DNA of 11,566 bases from CF-161 sp035638495 (GTDB lineage: Bacteria > Chloroflexota > Dormibacteria > Dormibacterales > Dormibacteraceae), in NCBI GenBank assembly GCA_035638495.1, contig DASQZW010000018.1, forward strand, positions 1-11,566, given 5' to 3'. Both the position numbers and the translations under genes were made by a program. This document shows, one piece after another, positions 1 to 5,727 of this stretch (positions within the stretch are counted from its first letter, which is position 1; the number at the start of each line of letters is the position of its first letter). The notes under the pieces were generated by a model. It had not been told where the DNA came from, made no database searches, and saw only the letters and a list, made by a program, of their open reading frames with translations.

Positions 1-62
1 CGGCGCCGCCTGTGGCGATGTCGGTGAGTGCCGGTTCGTTCTGGAGTCGCGAGGAGTGCTGC

Positions 63-551
63 ATGGCGAAGGTCGACTTCTTCCTCAAGATCGATGGCAT
101 CGAGGGCGAAAGCACCGACTCGACCCACAAGGGCGAGATCGAGCTGCTGTCCTTCAGCTGGGGTGCCGCCCATCCCGTGGCGGGCCGCCCCGAGGACGGC
201 GGCGCGGCCGGGAAGGTGAAGGTAGAGGACTTCTCGTTCACCGCCGACACCGGTCGTGCTTCGCCCGAGCTGTTCCGGGGCGTCACCACCGGCAAGTCTT
301 TCCCCACGGCCACGGTGACCGGCGTGCTGAGAGAGCTGAAGGAGCCGGTCGTCCTGCTCAAGCTCGAGTTCAAGGACGTGCTCATCAGCTCGTATCGGAT
401 CAACGAGCCGGCGGAAGGGGATCGGCCCGTCGACGAGGCCGCCTTCGACTTCTCCCAGATCAAGTACACCTTTACTCCACCGCAGCCTGACGGGAAGCCG
501 GGCACGCCGGTCGAATCGAGCTGGGACGTCAAGCAGAACCGTCCTCTCTGA
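63..551 (+). CDS. Hcp1-family (type VI secretion tube-like) protein
   Basis: 162 aa. The N-terminus (MAKVDFFLKIDGIEGES) followed by a histidine-lysine and a GEIELLSFSWG segment, then DFSFTADTGRASPELF, TGKSFPTATVTG, a DVLISSYRI strand and a closing SSWDVKQNRP is the Hcp1 pattern from start to end. Hcp proteins form hexameric rings that stack into the inner tube of type VI secretion systems. The length matches the family norm of about 160 aa. The ATG at 63 is chosen because GAGGAG lies 6 nt upstream (51-56) and the family begins exactly here; an in-frame ATG at 12 would add 17 residues unlike the family. No sheath, baseplate, VgrG or ClpV gene is visible in this window, so a secretion role cannot be assumed; Hcp-like proteins also occur as orphans. 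A small unknown gene follows about 100 bp downstream. Family assignment is firm, function open. Confidence 0.88.
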   Translation: MAKVDFFLKIDGIEGESTDSTHKGEIELLSFSWGAAHPVAGRPEDGGAAGKVKVEDFSFTADTGRASPELFRGVTTGKSFPTATVTGVLRELKEPVVLLKLEFKDVLISSYRINEPAEGDRPVDEAAFDFSQIKYTFTPPQPDGKPGTPVESSWDVKQNRPL

Positions 552-653
552 CCCGCTCCCACCCCGAAGACGCTCACCAGACGGTAAGTGATCGATGGCA
601 GTTCGCTGCAGTGCCAAACTGTTCGACGAATCCGAACCAAGGAGGGATGCGTC

Positions 654-986
654 GTGGCAGCGATCATCGAGCTCTACGCGGACAGGCGTAGCGGATGGCG
701 AGTGCTCACCTCTCAGGAGGGGACGACCGGGTACCGGTTCATGATCGTCGACCGAGCCCACCGGAGCACCTTCGCCGCGGATGCGCGGGCGCTGGCCGGT
801 GGAGGCGTTCCGGACGGCATGGAGCAGGTGGACCTGAGCCCGGACGTCCCTCACGGCATGGTGCTCGAGGCGCCCTGCGCGCTGTGGAAACGGGGGCGCG
901 TGACGCGGACCCAGGGCAGGCCGGGCGTGCTCACCGAGGCATACGTCGCCGGCAAGCTGCTGGTCGAGGCGCCGGCCGAGCCGTGA
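654..986 (+). CDS. Hypothetical protein, 110 aa
   Basis: I do not recognise this protein. It begins at GTG 654 with AGGAGGG at 640-646, 7 nt upstream, which is a much better start than the ATG at 588 that lacks a ribosome-binding site. The product is soluble, with no signal peptide or membrane helix. It starts with a strand-like AAIIELYADRRSGWRVL segment and has one cysteine (in EAPCALW). The opening (residues about 1-30) looks like a small beta-rich fold. It follows the Hcp-like gene in the same direction with a 102-bp gap and precedes a strong hairpin at 1086-1120, so the two may share a transcript. A link to Hcp function is only positional. Confidence 0.6.
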   Translation: MAAIIELYADRRSGWRVLTSQEGTTGYRFMIVDRAHRSTFAADARALAGGGVPDGMEQVDLSPDVPHGMVLEAPCALWKRGRVTRTQGRPGVLTEAYVAGKLLVEAPAEP

Positions 987-1085
987 CGACGTCGGAGCGC
1001 CGGGTGTTCCGCCGATCTCGCTGATCGACCGCCGCGGCTGCTCCTGAAATCCCTTCCGGACGGGCGAGAACCCTGCACCTCATCT

Positions 1086-1120
1086 CGTCGGACGCCGGTG
1101 CCCCCCGCCGGCGTCCGACG
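1086..1120 (+). terminator. Strong hairpin after the Hcp/110-aa gene pair
   Basis: A perfect 13-bp inverted repeat (1086-1098 with 1108-1120) encloses a 9-nt C-rich loop. It lies 100 bp after the stop of the 110-aa gene and before the ribosome-binding site of the LURP-one-like gene. There is no T tract, as is common for GC-rich actinobacterial terminators, so termination is inferred from position and stem strength. Confidence 0.55.
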
Positions 1121-1188
1121 CTTCCGACAACTCGTGTGGGCAGGCCGCTCGCGCCGACCGCGGTAGGGTGAGGTCGGAGGTTGGCCGG

Positions 1189-1704
1189 ATGGCAGAGGAA
1201 GCGATCGGCGCCTGGACGCGATACCAGCTTCGGCGAAAGCTGTTCTCGATCGGCGAGGACTTCTGGATCGAGAACGAGCGCGGTGAGGCGCTGTACCGGG
1301 TGGACGGCAAGGTCCTCAGCATCCACGGCACCTTCGTGCTCGAGGACCGGGGTGGCAACGAGCGGGCGACGATCGGGACGAAGCTGATCACGCTTCGGCC
1401 GACCATGGTGATCGAGCGGGGCGGGCGGCCCCACGCGACGGTGACGAAGGAGCTGCTGACACTGCTCCATCCGCGCTACACGATCGAGGTAGAGGGCGGC
1501 CGGACGCTGGAGGCGGAGGGCAGCATCACCGAGCACGAGTACCGGATCCATTCGGATGGTCAGGTCGTGGCGGTGATCTCGCGGCGGTGGTTCAGCGTGC
1601 ACGACACCTACGGCATTGCCGTGGCACCCGGGCAGGACGACGTGCTGCTCCTGGCCGCGGCGGTGTGCATCGACGAGCTGTCCGAGCCGGGGCACGGGCA
1701 CTGA
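1189..1704 (+). CDS. LURP-one-related / YxjI-like protein
   Basis: 171 aa. The sequence fits the LURP-one-related (LOR, DUF567/YxjI) family: an opening YQLRRKLFSIGEDFWIENE strand pair, then YRVDGKVLSIHGTFVLED, then repeated short beta strands (ATIGTKLITLRPTMVIE, ATVTKELLTLLHPRYTIE, EYRIHSDGQVVAVISRRWFSVHDTY) and a final helix (VLLLAAAVCIDEL). The family folds as a tubby-like 12-stranded barrel around a central helix. Its biochemical role in bacteria is not settled; lipid or membrane association is suspected from the tubby resemblance. ATG 1189 has GGAGG at 1176-1180, 8 nt upstream; the upstream GTG at 1168 would place the Shine-Dalgarno inside the gene. It is convergent with the membrane protein that ends at 1725, with only 20 bp between the stops. 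Confidence 0.82.
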   Translation: MAEEAIGAWTRYQLRRKLFSIGEDFWIENERGEALYRVDGKVLSIHGTFVLEDRGGNERATIGTKLITLRPTMVIERGGRPHATVTKELLTLLHPRYTIEVEGGRTLEAEGSITEHEYRIHSDGQVVAVISRRWFSVHDTYGIAVAPGQDDVLLLAAAVCIDELSEPGHGH

Positions 1705-1714
1705 GCGCAGTGCC
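1697..1714. terminator. Small hairpin at the convergent gene ends
   Basis: GGCACTG (1697-1703) and CAGTGCC (1708-1714) pair perfectly around an AGCG tetraloop. The hairpin straddles the stop codon of the LURP-one-like gene and lies just past the stop of the opposing membrane protein, so it could act in both directions. Seven base pairs and no T tract make this weak evidence. Confidence 0.35.
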
Positions 1715-1724
1715 GGCGGTGGGC

Positions 1725-2531
1725 TCACGCCTCCGCGGCCGCGGCCGCGCCGGCCAGCCGGGACAGCAGCCACAGCGTCGTGACCTGCGTCGTGAGGCCG
1801 AGCGCCAGGGCCACCAGCACCGCGGCCGGGATCCCGGCGACGGTCAGCGTCGCCGCAAGGCCTGCGAAGAACGCGCCGAAGCCGAAGGCGCCGTACAGGA
1901 CGCCCCTGAGCACCTGGACGGCCGAGGAGCCGCCGTCGAGCCGGTGCGCGAATACGGTCATCAGGCCGGCGTAGACGGGGACCGGCGCCAGCAGGCCCGC
2001 GAGGCGCGCGCCGAGCAGTGGAGCGATCGCCGTCAGTCCGACGACGATCGCGGTCGCCACCAGCATGCGCACGGGGATGTCCCAGGTCGGCGCCGCCCGG
2101 CGGGCGGTCCCGCCGGCTGACCTGGGCAGCAGCGTCAGCGCGAGCACGATCGCCGCGGCGACCGCGGCGGCGGTGACCGGCAGGACGAACGGCCCGCTCC
2201 GCAGGAAGATGGTGATCGCACCGAAGGCCGCCAGCGCGGCGGTGAGCGCGAGGCTCCACGGCAGCCTCACGGCCAGCCGCCCGTACACGAGGCAGAACGC
2301 CGCGACGGCGATCAGGCCCGTCAGGATGCCGGCGGCGGCGACCGCCGCGAAGGCGGCGCCCTGCTCGAGCGCGAGGTACACCGCGAGCGGACCAGAGGTC
2401 AGGGGGATGCCCGCGATCCAGCCGCTCACGCCCGGGCCCCAGCGCCGGCCGGCGAGGCTGGCCAGGCCGACGGTGACCGGCGTGGCGGCCAGCTTGAGAG
2501 CGAGCAGCCAGGTCATCGCCGCCCACAGCAT
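1725..2531 (-). CDS. Multi-pass membrane protein of unknown function
   Basis: 268 aa with about eight or nine hydrophobic helices separated by short loops, some basic (RRW near residue 30, RRAAPTWD near the middle). I do not recognise a transporter or enzyme signature. The N-terminal part contains a conserved-looking GRRWGPGVSGWIAGIPLTSG loop and the C-terminus ends in an Ala-rich tail. The start is taken as ATG 2531, whose hydrophobic helix begins at once; ATG 2516 is an alternative. A GGAGGG lies 14 nt before ATG 2531, which is rather far. A much longer reading to 2756 would run through the divergent CBS gene and is rejected. It is divergent from the CBS gene with 88 bp between starts, and convergent with the LURP-one-like gene. 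Confidence 0.72.
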   Translation of the reverse strand: MLWAAMTWLLALKLAATPVTVGLASLAGRRWGPGVSGWIAGIPLTSGPLAVYLALEQGAAFAAVAAAGILTGLIAVAAFCLVYGRLAVRLPWSLALTAALAAFGAITIFLRSGPFVLPVTAAAVAAAIVLALTLLPRSAGGTARRAAPTWDIPVRMLVATAIVVGLTAIAPLLGARLAGLLAPVPVYAGLMTVFAHRLDGGSSAVQVLRGVLYGAFGFGAFFAGLAATLTVAGIPAAVLVALALGLTTQVTTLWLLSRLAGAAAAAEA

Positions 2532-2534
2532 GGC

Positions 2535-2571
2535 GGGTCCGACGGCCCTCCGGGTCCGGGACCGACGGCAA
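2535..2571. promoter_or_regulatory. Two DevR/DosR-like boxes upstream of the CBS gene
   Basis: GGGTCCGACGGCCC (2535-2548) fits the palindromic form GGGNC-N4-GNCCC expected of DosR/DevR-type response-regulator sites. A second copy, GGGACCGACGGCAA (2558-2571), starts exactly 23 bp later and keeps the left half-site and most of the right. Paired boxes roughly two helical turns apart are typical of DosR-controlled promoters in mycobacteria. The boxes are centred about 78 and 55 bp before the ATG at 2620. An additional inverted repeat GGTCCGGGACC lies at 2553-2563. The motif is short and the DNA GC-rich, so chance is possible. Confidence 0.45.
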
Positions 2572-2619
2572 TGGGAGAGCACCCCCCGCGCGCACGACCC
2601 TGGAGGTGGAGGTTCAACG

Positions 2620-3015
2620 ATGCGAGTGAGCGATTTGATGCAGCCCGACGTCTGGCAGACGTTCCCGGAGGAGAGCCTGGCGGATGCGGCGACGCGCATG
2701 CGGGACCACGGTGTCGGGTCCCTGGTCGTCCTGGACGGCGAGGACCTGGCCGGCATCCTGACCGAGCGCGACCTGCTGTGGGCGATGGCGGACGGCGCCC
2801 CGCCGAACGTGACCAGCGTCTCGATCTACATGTCCGCGCCGGCGATCGTCGTCACGCCCGACGCCGACGTCGTCGAAGCGGGCCGCCTGATGGTGAAGCA
2901 CGACGTGCGGCACCTGCCGGTCGTGGCGGCGGGCCAGCTGCTCGGCATGGTCTCGGCGCGCGACCTCCTGGTCGCCGAGGCGTGGGCCGGCGAGCTCCAG
3001 CGGGCGCGCACGTGA
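2620..3015 (+). CDS. Twin-CBS domain protein
   Basis: 131 aa made almost entirely of a Bateman pair. CBS1 covers roughly residues 5-60 (VSDLMQPDVWQTFPEESLADAA, GSLVVLD, AGILTERDLL) and CBS2 roughly 65-125 (MSAPAIVVTPDADVVEAGRLM, VRHLPVV, LGMVSARDLLVAEA). Such stand-alone CBS proteins sense adenine nucleotides or related ligands. Size and layout resemble the hypoxic response protein Hrp1 of mycobacteria, though that equivalence is inferred. ATG 2620 has a GGAGGTGGAGG stretch at 2602-2612, 7 nt upstream. The stop codon overlaps the GTG of the WS/DGAT gene in a GTGA arrangement, so the two are translationally coupled. Two DevR-like boxes lie in front of it. Confidence 0.92.
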   Translation: MRVSDLMQPDVWQTFPEESLADAATRMRDHGVGSLVVLDGEDLAGILTERDLLWAMADGAPPNVTSVSIYMSAPAIVVTPDADVVEAGRLMVKHDVRHLPVVAAGQLLGMVSARDLLVAEAWAGELQRART

Positions 3016-4382
3016 GCCGCTACGCGCGGCTGTCACTCGCCGACCGCAGCAACCTGCGGATCGAGCGGCCGGAGACGCCTGGGCACGTCGCCGGCGTCTG
3101 CGTCGTCGAGGCCGGGCCGCTCCTCGGCGAGGACGGCGAGCTGGACCTCGGCGAGATCCGTCGCCGCCTGGAGCGGCGCCTCGTCCGGGCTCCCGAGCTG
3201 CGGCGTGTCGTCCGCCGGCCGCCCCCGCTGTGCGGTCCGGCGCTCTGGGTGGACGACCCCACGTTCTCCATCGCTCGCCACGTTCACGCGGCGCGGGTCG
3301 AGCCGCCAGGCGACGAGGCGAGCCTGCTCCGGGCCACCGAGATGCTGCTCCGCCCGCTGCTGGACCGCTCGCGTCCGCTCTGGCAGCTGTGGTTCCTGAC
3401 GGGCGTGGCCGATGGCCGCCTGGGCGTCCTCTTCCAGGTGCACCACGCCGTCGCGGACGGCCTGGCCGCCATCGCCCTGCTGGCCTCGCTGCTCGACCTC
3501 GAGCCGGATGCGGCCGATCCGCCGCCGGAGCGGTGGAGCGCCGCGCCGGCGCCTTCGACGCGGGCGCTGCTGGCCGACAGCATGCGCAGCCGGGCCACGG
3601 CGCTCGCGTCGACCATCGTTCATCCCGTCGTGCTGGTCCGCGAGCTGGCCGTCGTCGCCGGCGACGTCGCGGAAGCGTTCAGGACGTCGACGAAGGCACC
3701 GCGTACCTCGCTGAACGCGCTGCCCGGCGGGTCACGGCGGCTCCGGGCCGTGCACCTGGACCTCGAGCGGGCGCGGGCGGTGGCCCACGCGCACGACGGC
3801 AAGGTGAACGACGTCCTGCTCGCGGTCGTGAGCGGCGGCCTCCGCGACCTCCTGGTCTCGCGGGGCGAGCCGGTCGACGGCATGGAGCTGCGGGTCTCGG
3901 TGCCGGCGTCGCTCCGCCGCGCCGACGAGGCCCGCGAGCTCGGCAACGCCGCCGGCATCATGGTCGTGGCCCTGCCCGTGTCCGAGCCGGACGCGGCCCG
4001 CCGGCTGGAGCGGATCGCCGCCGAGATGCGCCTCGCCAGGGCGGCGCAGCGCCCAGCGTCCGTCCAGCACATGACGGCCGCGATGGCCGCGCTCGGCCTC
4101 GCGGTGCCGCTGGCGCGGCGGCAGCGCATGGTCAACACGTTCGTGACGAACGTCCCCGGGCCGCGCGACGCGCTGTACCTGCTGGGAGCCAGGATCGAGC
4201 AGGTGCTGCCGGTGGTCGTGCTCGCGGGCAACGTGACGGTGACGTTCGCGGCGCTCTCCTACCACGGGCGGCTGGACGTCGTCGTGGACGCCGACGCGGC
4301 CGCCTGCCCGGACGTCGACGTCCTCGTCGCCGGGATGAACCAGGCCTGGGAGTCGCTGGCTGCGCGCGCTCAGGCGGCCTGA
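3012..4382 (+). CDS. Wax ester synthase/diacylglycerol acyltransferase (WS/DGAT)
   Basis: 456 aa, normal for the bifunctional WS/DGAT family that joins acyl-CoA to diacylglycerol or fatty alcohols to make storage lipid. The catalytic HHxxxDG motif is intact as HHAVADG (residues 144-150), preceded by a PLW motif (RPLWQLW, 121-127). The N-terminus reads RLSLADRSNLRIE where the family has its LSxxD segment, and the C-terminal NVPGP motif is present (TNVPGPRDALYLLGARIEQVLPVV region). The GTG at 3012 overlaps the TGA of the CBS gene by 4 nt, which fixes the start and indicates coupled translation. The 3' end overlaps the opposing broken USP gene by 13 bp. Next to CBS and USP genes it recalls tgs1 of the mycobacterial dormancy regulon; that role is inference. 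Confidence 0.92.
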   Translation: MSRYARLSLADRSNLRIERPETPGHVAGVCVVEAGPLLGEDGELDLGEIRRRLERRLVRAPELRRVVRRPPPLCGPALWVDDPTFSIARHVHAARVEPPGDEASLLRATEMLLRPLLDRSRPLWQLWFLTGVADGRLGVLFQVHHAVADGLAAIALLASLLDLEPDAADPPPERWSAAPAPSTRALLADSMRSRATALASTIVHPVVLVRELAVVAGDVAEAFRTSTKAPRTSLNALPGGSRRLRAVHLDLERARAVAHAHDGKVNDVLLAVVSGGLRDLLVSRGEPVDGMELRVSVPASLRRADEARELGNAAGIMVVALPVSEPDAARRLERIAAEMRLARAAQRPASVQHMTAAMAALGLAVPLARRQRMVNTFVTNVPGPRDALYLLGARIEQVLPVVVLAGNVTVTFAALSYHGRLDVVVDADAAACPDVDVLVAGMNQAWESLAARAQAA

Positions 4383-4836
4383 GGTTCGACCGGCACGACG
4401 GCGACCGGACACGGCGCGTGGTGCGTCAGGTAGGCGCTCACACTGCCGTGCAGGAGCTCGCCCAGGCCGCTCAGCCCGCGGTGGCCCGTGACGACAAGGT
4501 CGGCGTGCTCCTGGCCGGCCACCTCCGCGAGGCGGGGGCCGGGCTGGCCCTCGACCACCCGGGTGCGGTGCCGCACCCCGGCCCGCGCCAGCGGCCCGCA
4601 CCACGTGGCGCCAGCTCATGCTCGACGGCCTCGCGCCAGTCGGCCTCGTTGAGGATGGCGCGTGGCAGGCCGAGCGGCCGGACGTCGTCCGCCGACCGGT
4701 CGATCACGTGGACCGCCACCACCTCGGCGCCGGCCGTCAGCGCGAGCCGCGAGGCCCAGCGGATGGCCGCGGCCGACCCCTCCGAGCCGTCGACGCCGAC
4801 CAGGATGCGGGCCATCGTCGAACTGACCTGGCTCAT
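4370..4836 (-). pseudogene. Universal stress protein, frameshifted
   Basis: Two frames together make one USP. The first (from ATG 4836) gives MARILVGVDGSEGSAAAIRW, then VVAVHVIDRS and an EADWREAVEHELAP helix. The second begins as WCGPLARAGVRHRTRVVEG and carries the ATP-binding signature GHRG-x9-GS and a closing CPVAVVPVE strand. The break falls at about 4603-4611: one base appears to be missing (or two extra), and one added base would restore a 155-aa protein, the usual USP length. The start has AGGAGGAGGG 6 nt upstream and overlaps the stop of the tandem USP gene by 4 nt (ATGA). Everything else is intact, so this could be a recent mutation, programmed slippage (no slippery run is seen) or a sequencing error. 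The 3' end overlaps the WS/DGAT gene. Confidence 0.85.
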
Positions 4837-5639
4837 CGCCGTCCCTCCTCCTGAGTCGAATCGCCCTCTCGCAGAGCCGCGATCAGCATCGCCGTCTGTG
4901 CGGGCAGGCGCCGCGAGCCCATCACCACGAGGTCGGCTCCGTAGCCGAGCGCGTCGCGGGCGATCTCTTCGGCGGTCTCGTGCGCAGCGGCCCCGACCCG
5001 GCCCCGCGATCGCACGCCGCAGCGGCGCAGCCCGACCACCACCCGCTCCACCAGCCCCTCCGACCTCGTGAGCTCGAGGTCCCGGTCACCGGGCGCGCGC
5101 ACGAGCAGCACGAGCACCCGCGCGTCCCGGTCGGCGATGGCCGCCGTAACCAGGACCAGGTCGCCCACGTCCTCGTCTCCGGCCATCGCGAGCAGGACGC
5201 GCCGGCGCCTGCCCGCGGCGCGGCGGCCGGCGCGGACCTTCAGGACCGGGCACGAGACCCGCTCGACCACCTCGCGGCTCACGCTGCCCGGCAGCAGACC
5301 GCCGAGGTCGAACCGGCCCCGCGACCCGAGCACGACCAGGTCCGAGGAATGTTCGCGCGCCGCCGCCGCGATCTCGGCCGCGACACCGCCGGGCCGCGCC
5401 CGCCGCAGCTCCGAGCGGGCGTTCACGGCCAGCGCGAGCAGTCCGCAGGCGATCTCGCCGGCCAGTCGCTCGCCCTCCTCGGGTCGCCCGCGGTCGGAGA
5501 CGTGGAGGACGACCACCTCGGTCCCGCCGCCGGCGGCCAGGCCGGCCACGGCCAGCAGCGCCGCTCGCGACGCCGCGGAGCGGTCGGTGGCGAGCAGCAC
5601 CCTGTGCAGCCTCCTGTCGGCGGTACGTCCGGTCTCCAT
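4833..5639 (-). CDS. Tandem universal stress protein (two USP domains)
   Basis: 268 aa. Domain 1 (residues about 10-136) opens with LHRVLLATDRSAASRAALL, has the strand EVVVLHVSD and a complete ATP-binding signature GSRG-x9-GS (105-108 to 118-119) followed by CPVLKV. Domain 2 (about 146-258) keeps the fold pattern (RRVLLAMAGDEDVGDLVLV, ADLVVMGSRR) but lacks the second glycine and GS, so it probably does not bind ATP in the usual way, and it ends early. ATG 5639 is preferred: a GTG at 5711 would add 24 basic, tryptophan-rich residues and would place a hairpin (5690-5709) and a DevR-like box (5676-5689) inside the gene. No Shine-Dalgarno precedes 5639, so the message may be nearly leaderless. 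It follows the ATPase gene and overlaps the next USP gene by 4 nt. Confidence 0.82.
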   Translation of the reverse strand: METGRTADRRLHRVLLATDRSAASRAALLAVAGLAAGGGTEVVVLHVSDRGRPEEGERLAGEIACGLLALAVNARSELRRARPGGVAAEIAAAAREHSSDLVVLGSRGRFDLGGLLPGSVSREVVERVSCPVLKVRAGRRAAGRRRRVLLAMAGDEDVGDLVLVTAAIADRDARVLVLLVRAPGDRDLELTRSEGLVERVVVGLRRCGVRSRGRVGAAAHETAEEIARDALGYGADLVVMGSRRLPAQTAMLIAALREGDSTQEEGRR

Positions 5640-5675
5640 GGATTCGAGCGTGCGCCGCCATTCCGGCCAGAGCCA

Positions 5676-5689
5676 GGGCCGATGGCCCC
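5676..5689 (-). promoter_or_regulatory. DevR/DosR-like box upstream of the tandem USP gene
   Basis: GGGCCGATGGCCCC fits GGGNC-N4-GNCCC. It sits between the hairpin that follows the ATPase gene and the ATG at 5639, with its centre about 43 bp from that ATG. This is where an activator would sit if transcription starts close to the start codon, in line with the missing Shine-Dalgarno. The assignment rests on motif and position only. Confidence 0.4.
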
Positions 5690-5709
5690 GCCGGCGGCGG
5701 GCCGCCGGC
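5690..5709 (-). terminator. Hairpin between the ATPase and USP genes
   Basis: A perfect 9-bp inverted repeat (5690-5698 with 5701-5709) with only two bases between the arms begins 18 bp after the ATPase stop codon. As RNA it would open to a slightly larger loop. It directly abuts the DevR-like box, suggesting that ATPase transcription ends here and USP transcription starts anew. There is no T tract. Confidence 0.4.
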
Positions 5710-5727
5710 ACGTCGCGGGGGGCCGCC

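Noticed and set aside
1418..1431. A GGGNC-N4-GNCCC match (GGGGCGGGCGGCCC)
   Set aside because: It lies in the middle of the LURP-one-like coding region, so it is taken as a chance hit and as a warning about the specificity of this motif.
2065..2619. An upstream extension of the CBS reading frame
   Set aside because: It is antisense to the membrane protein gene, and the CBS domain begins right at ATG 2620, which has its own strong ribosome-binding site.
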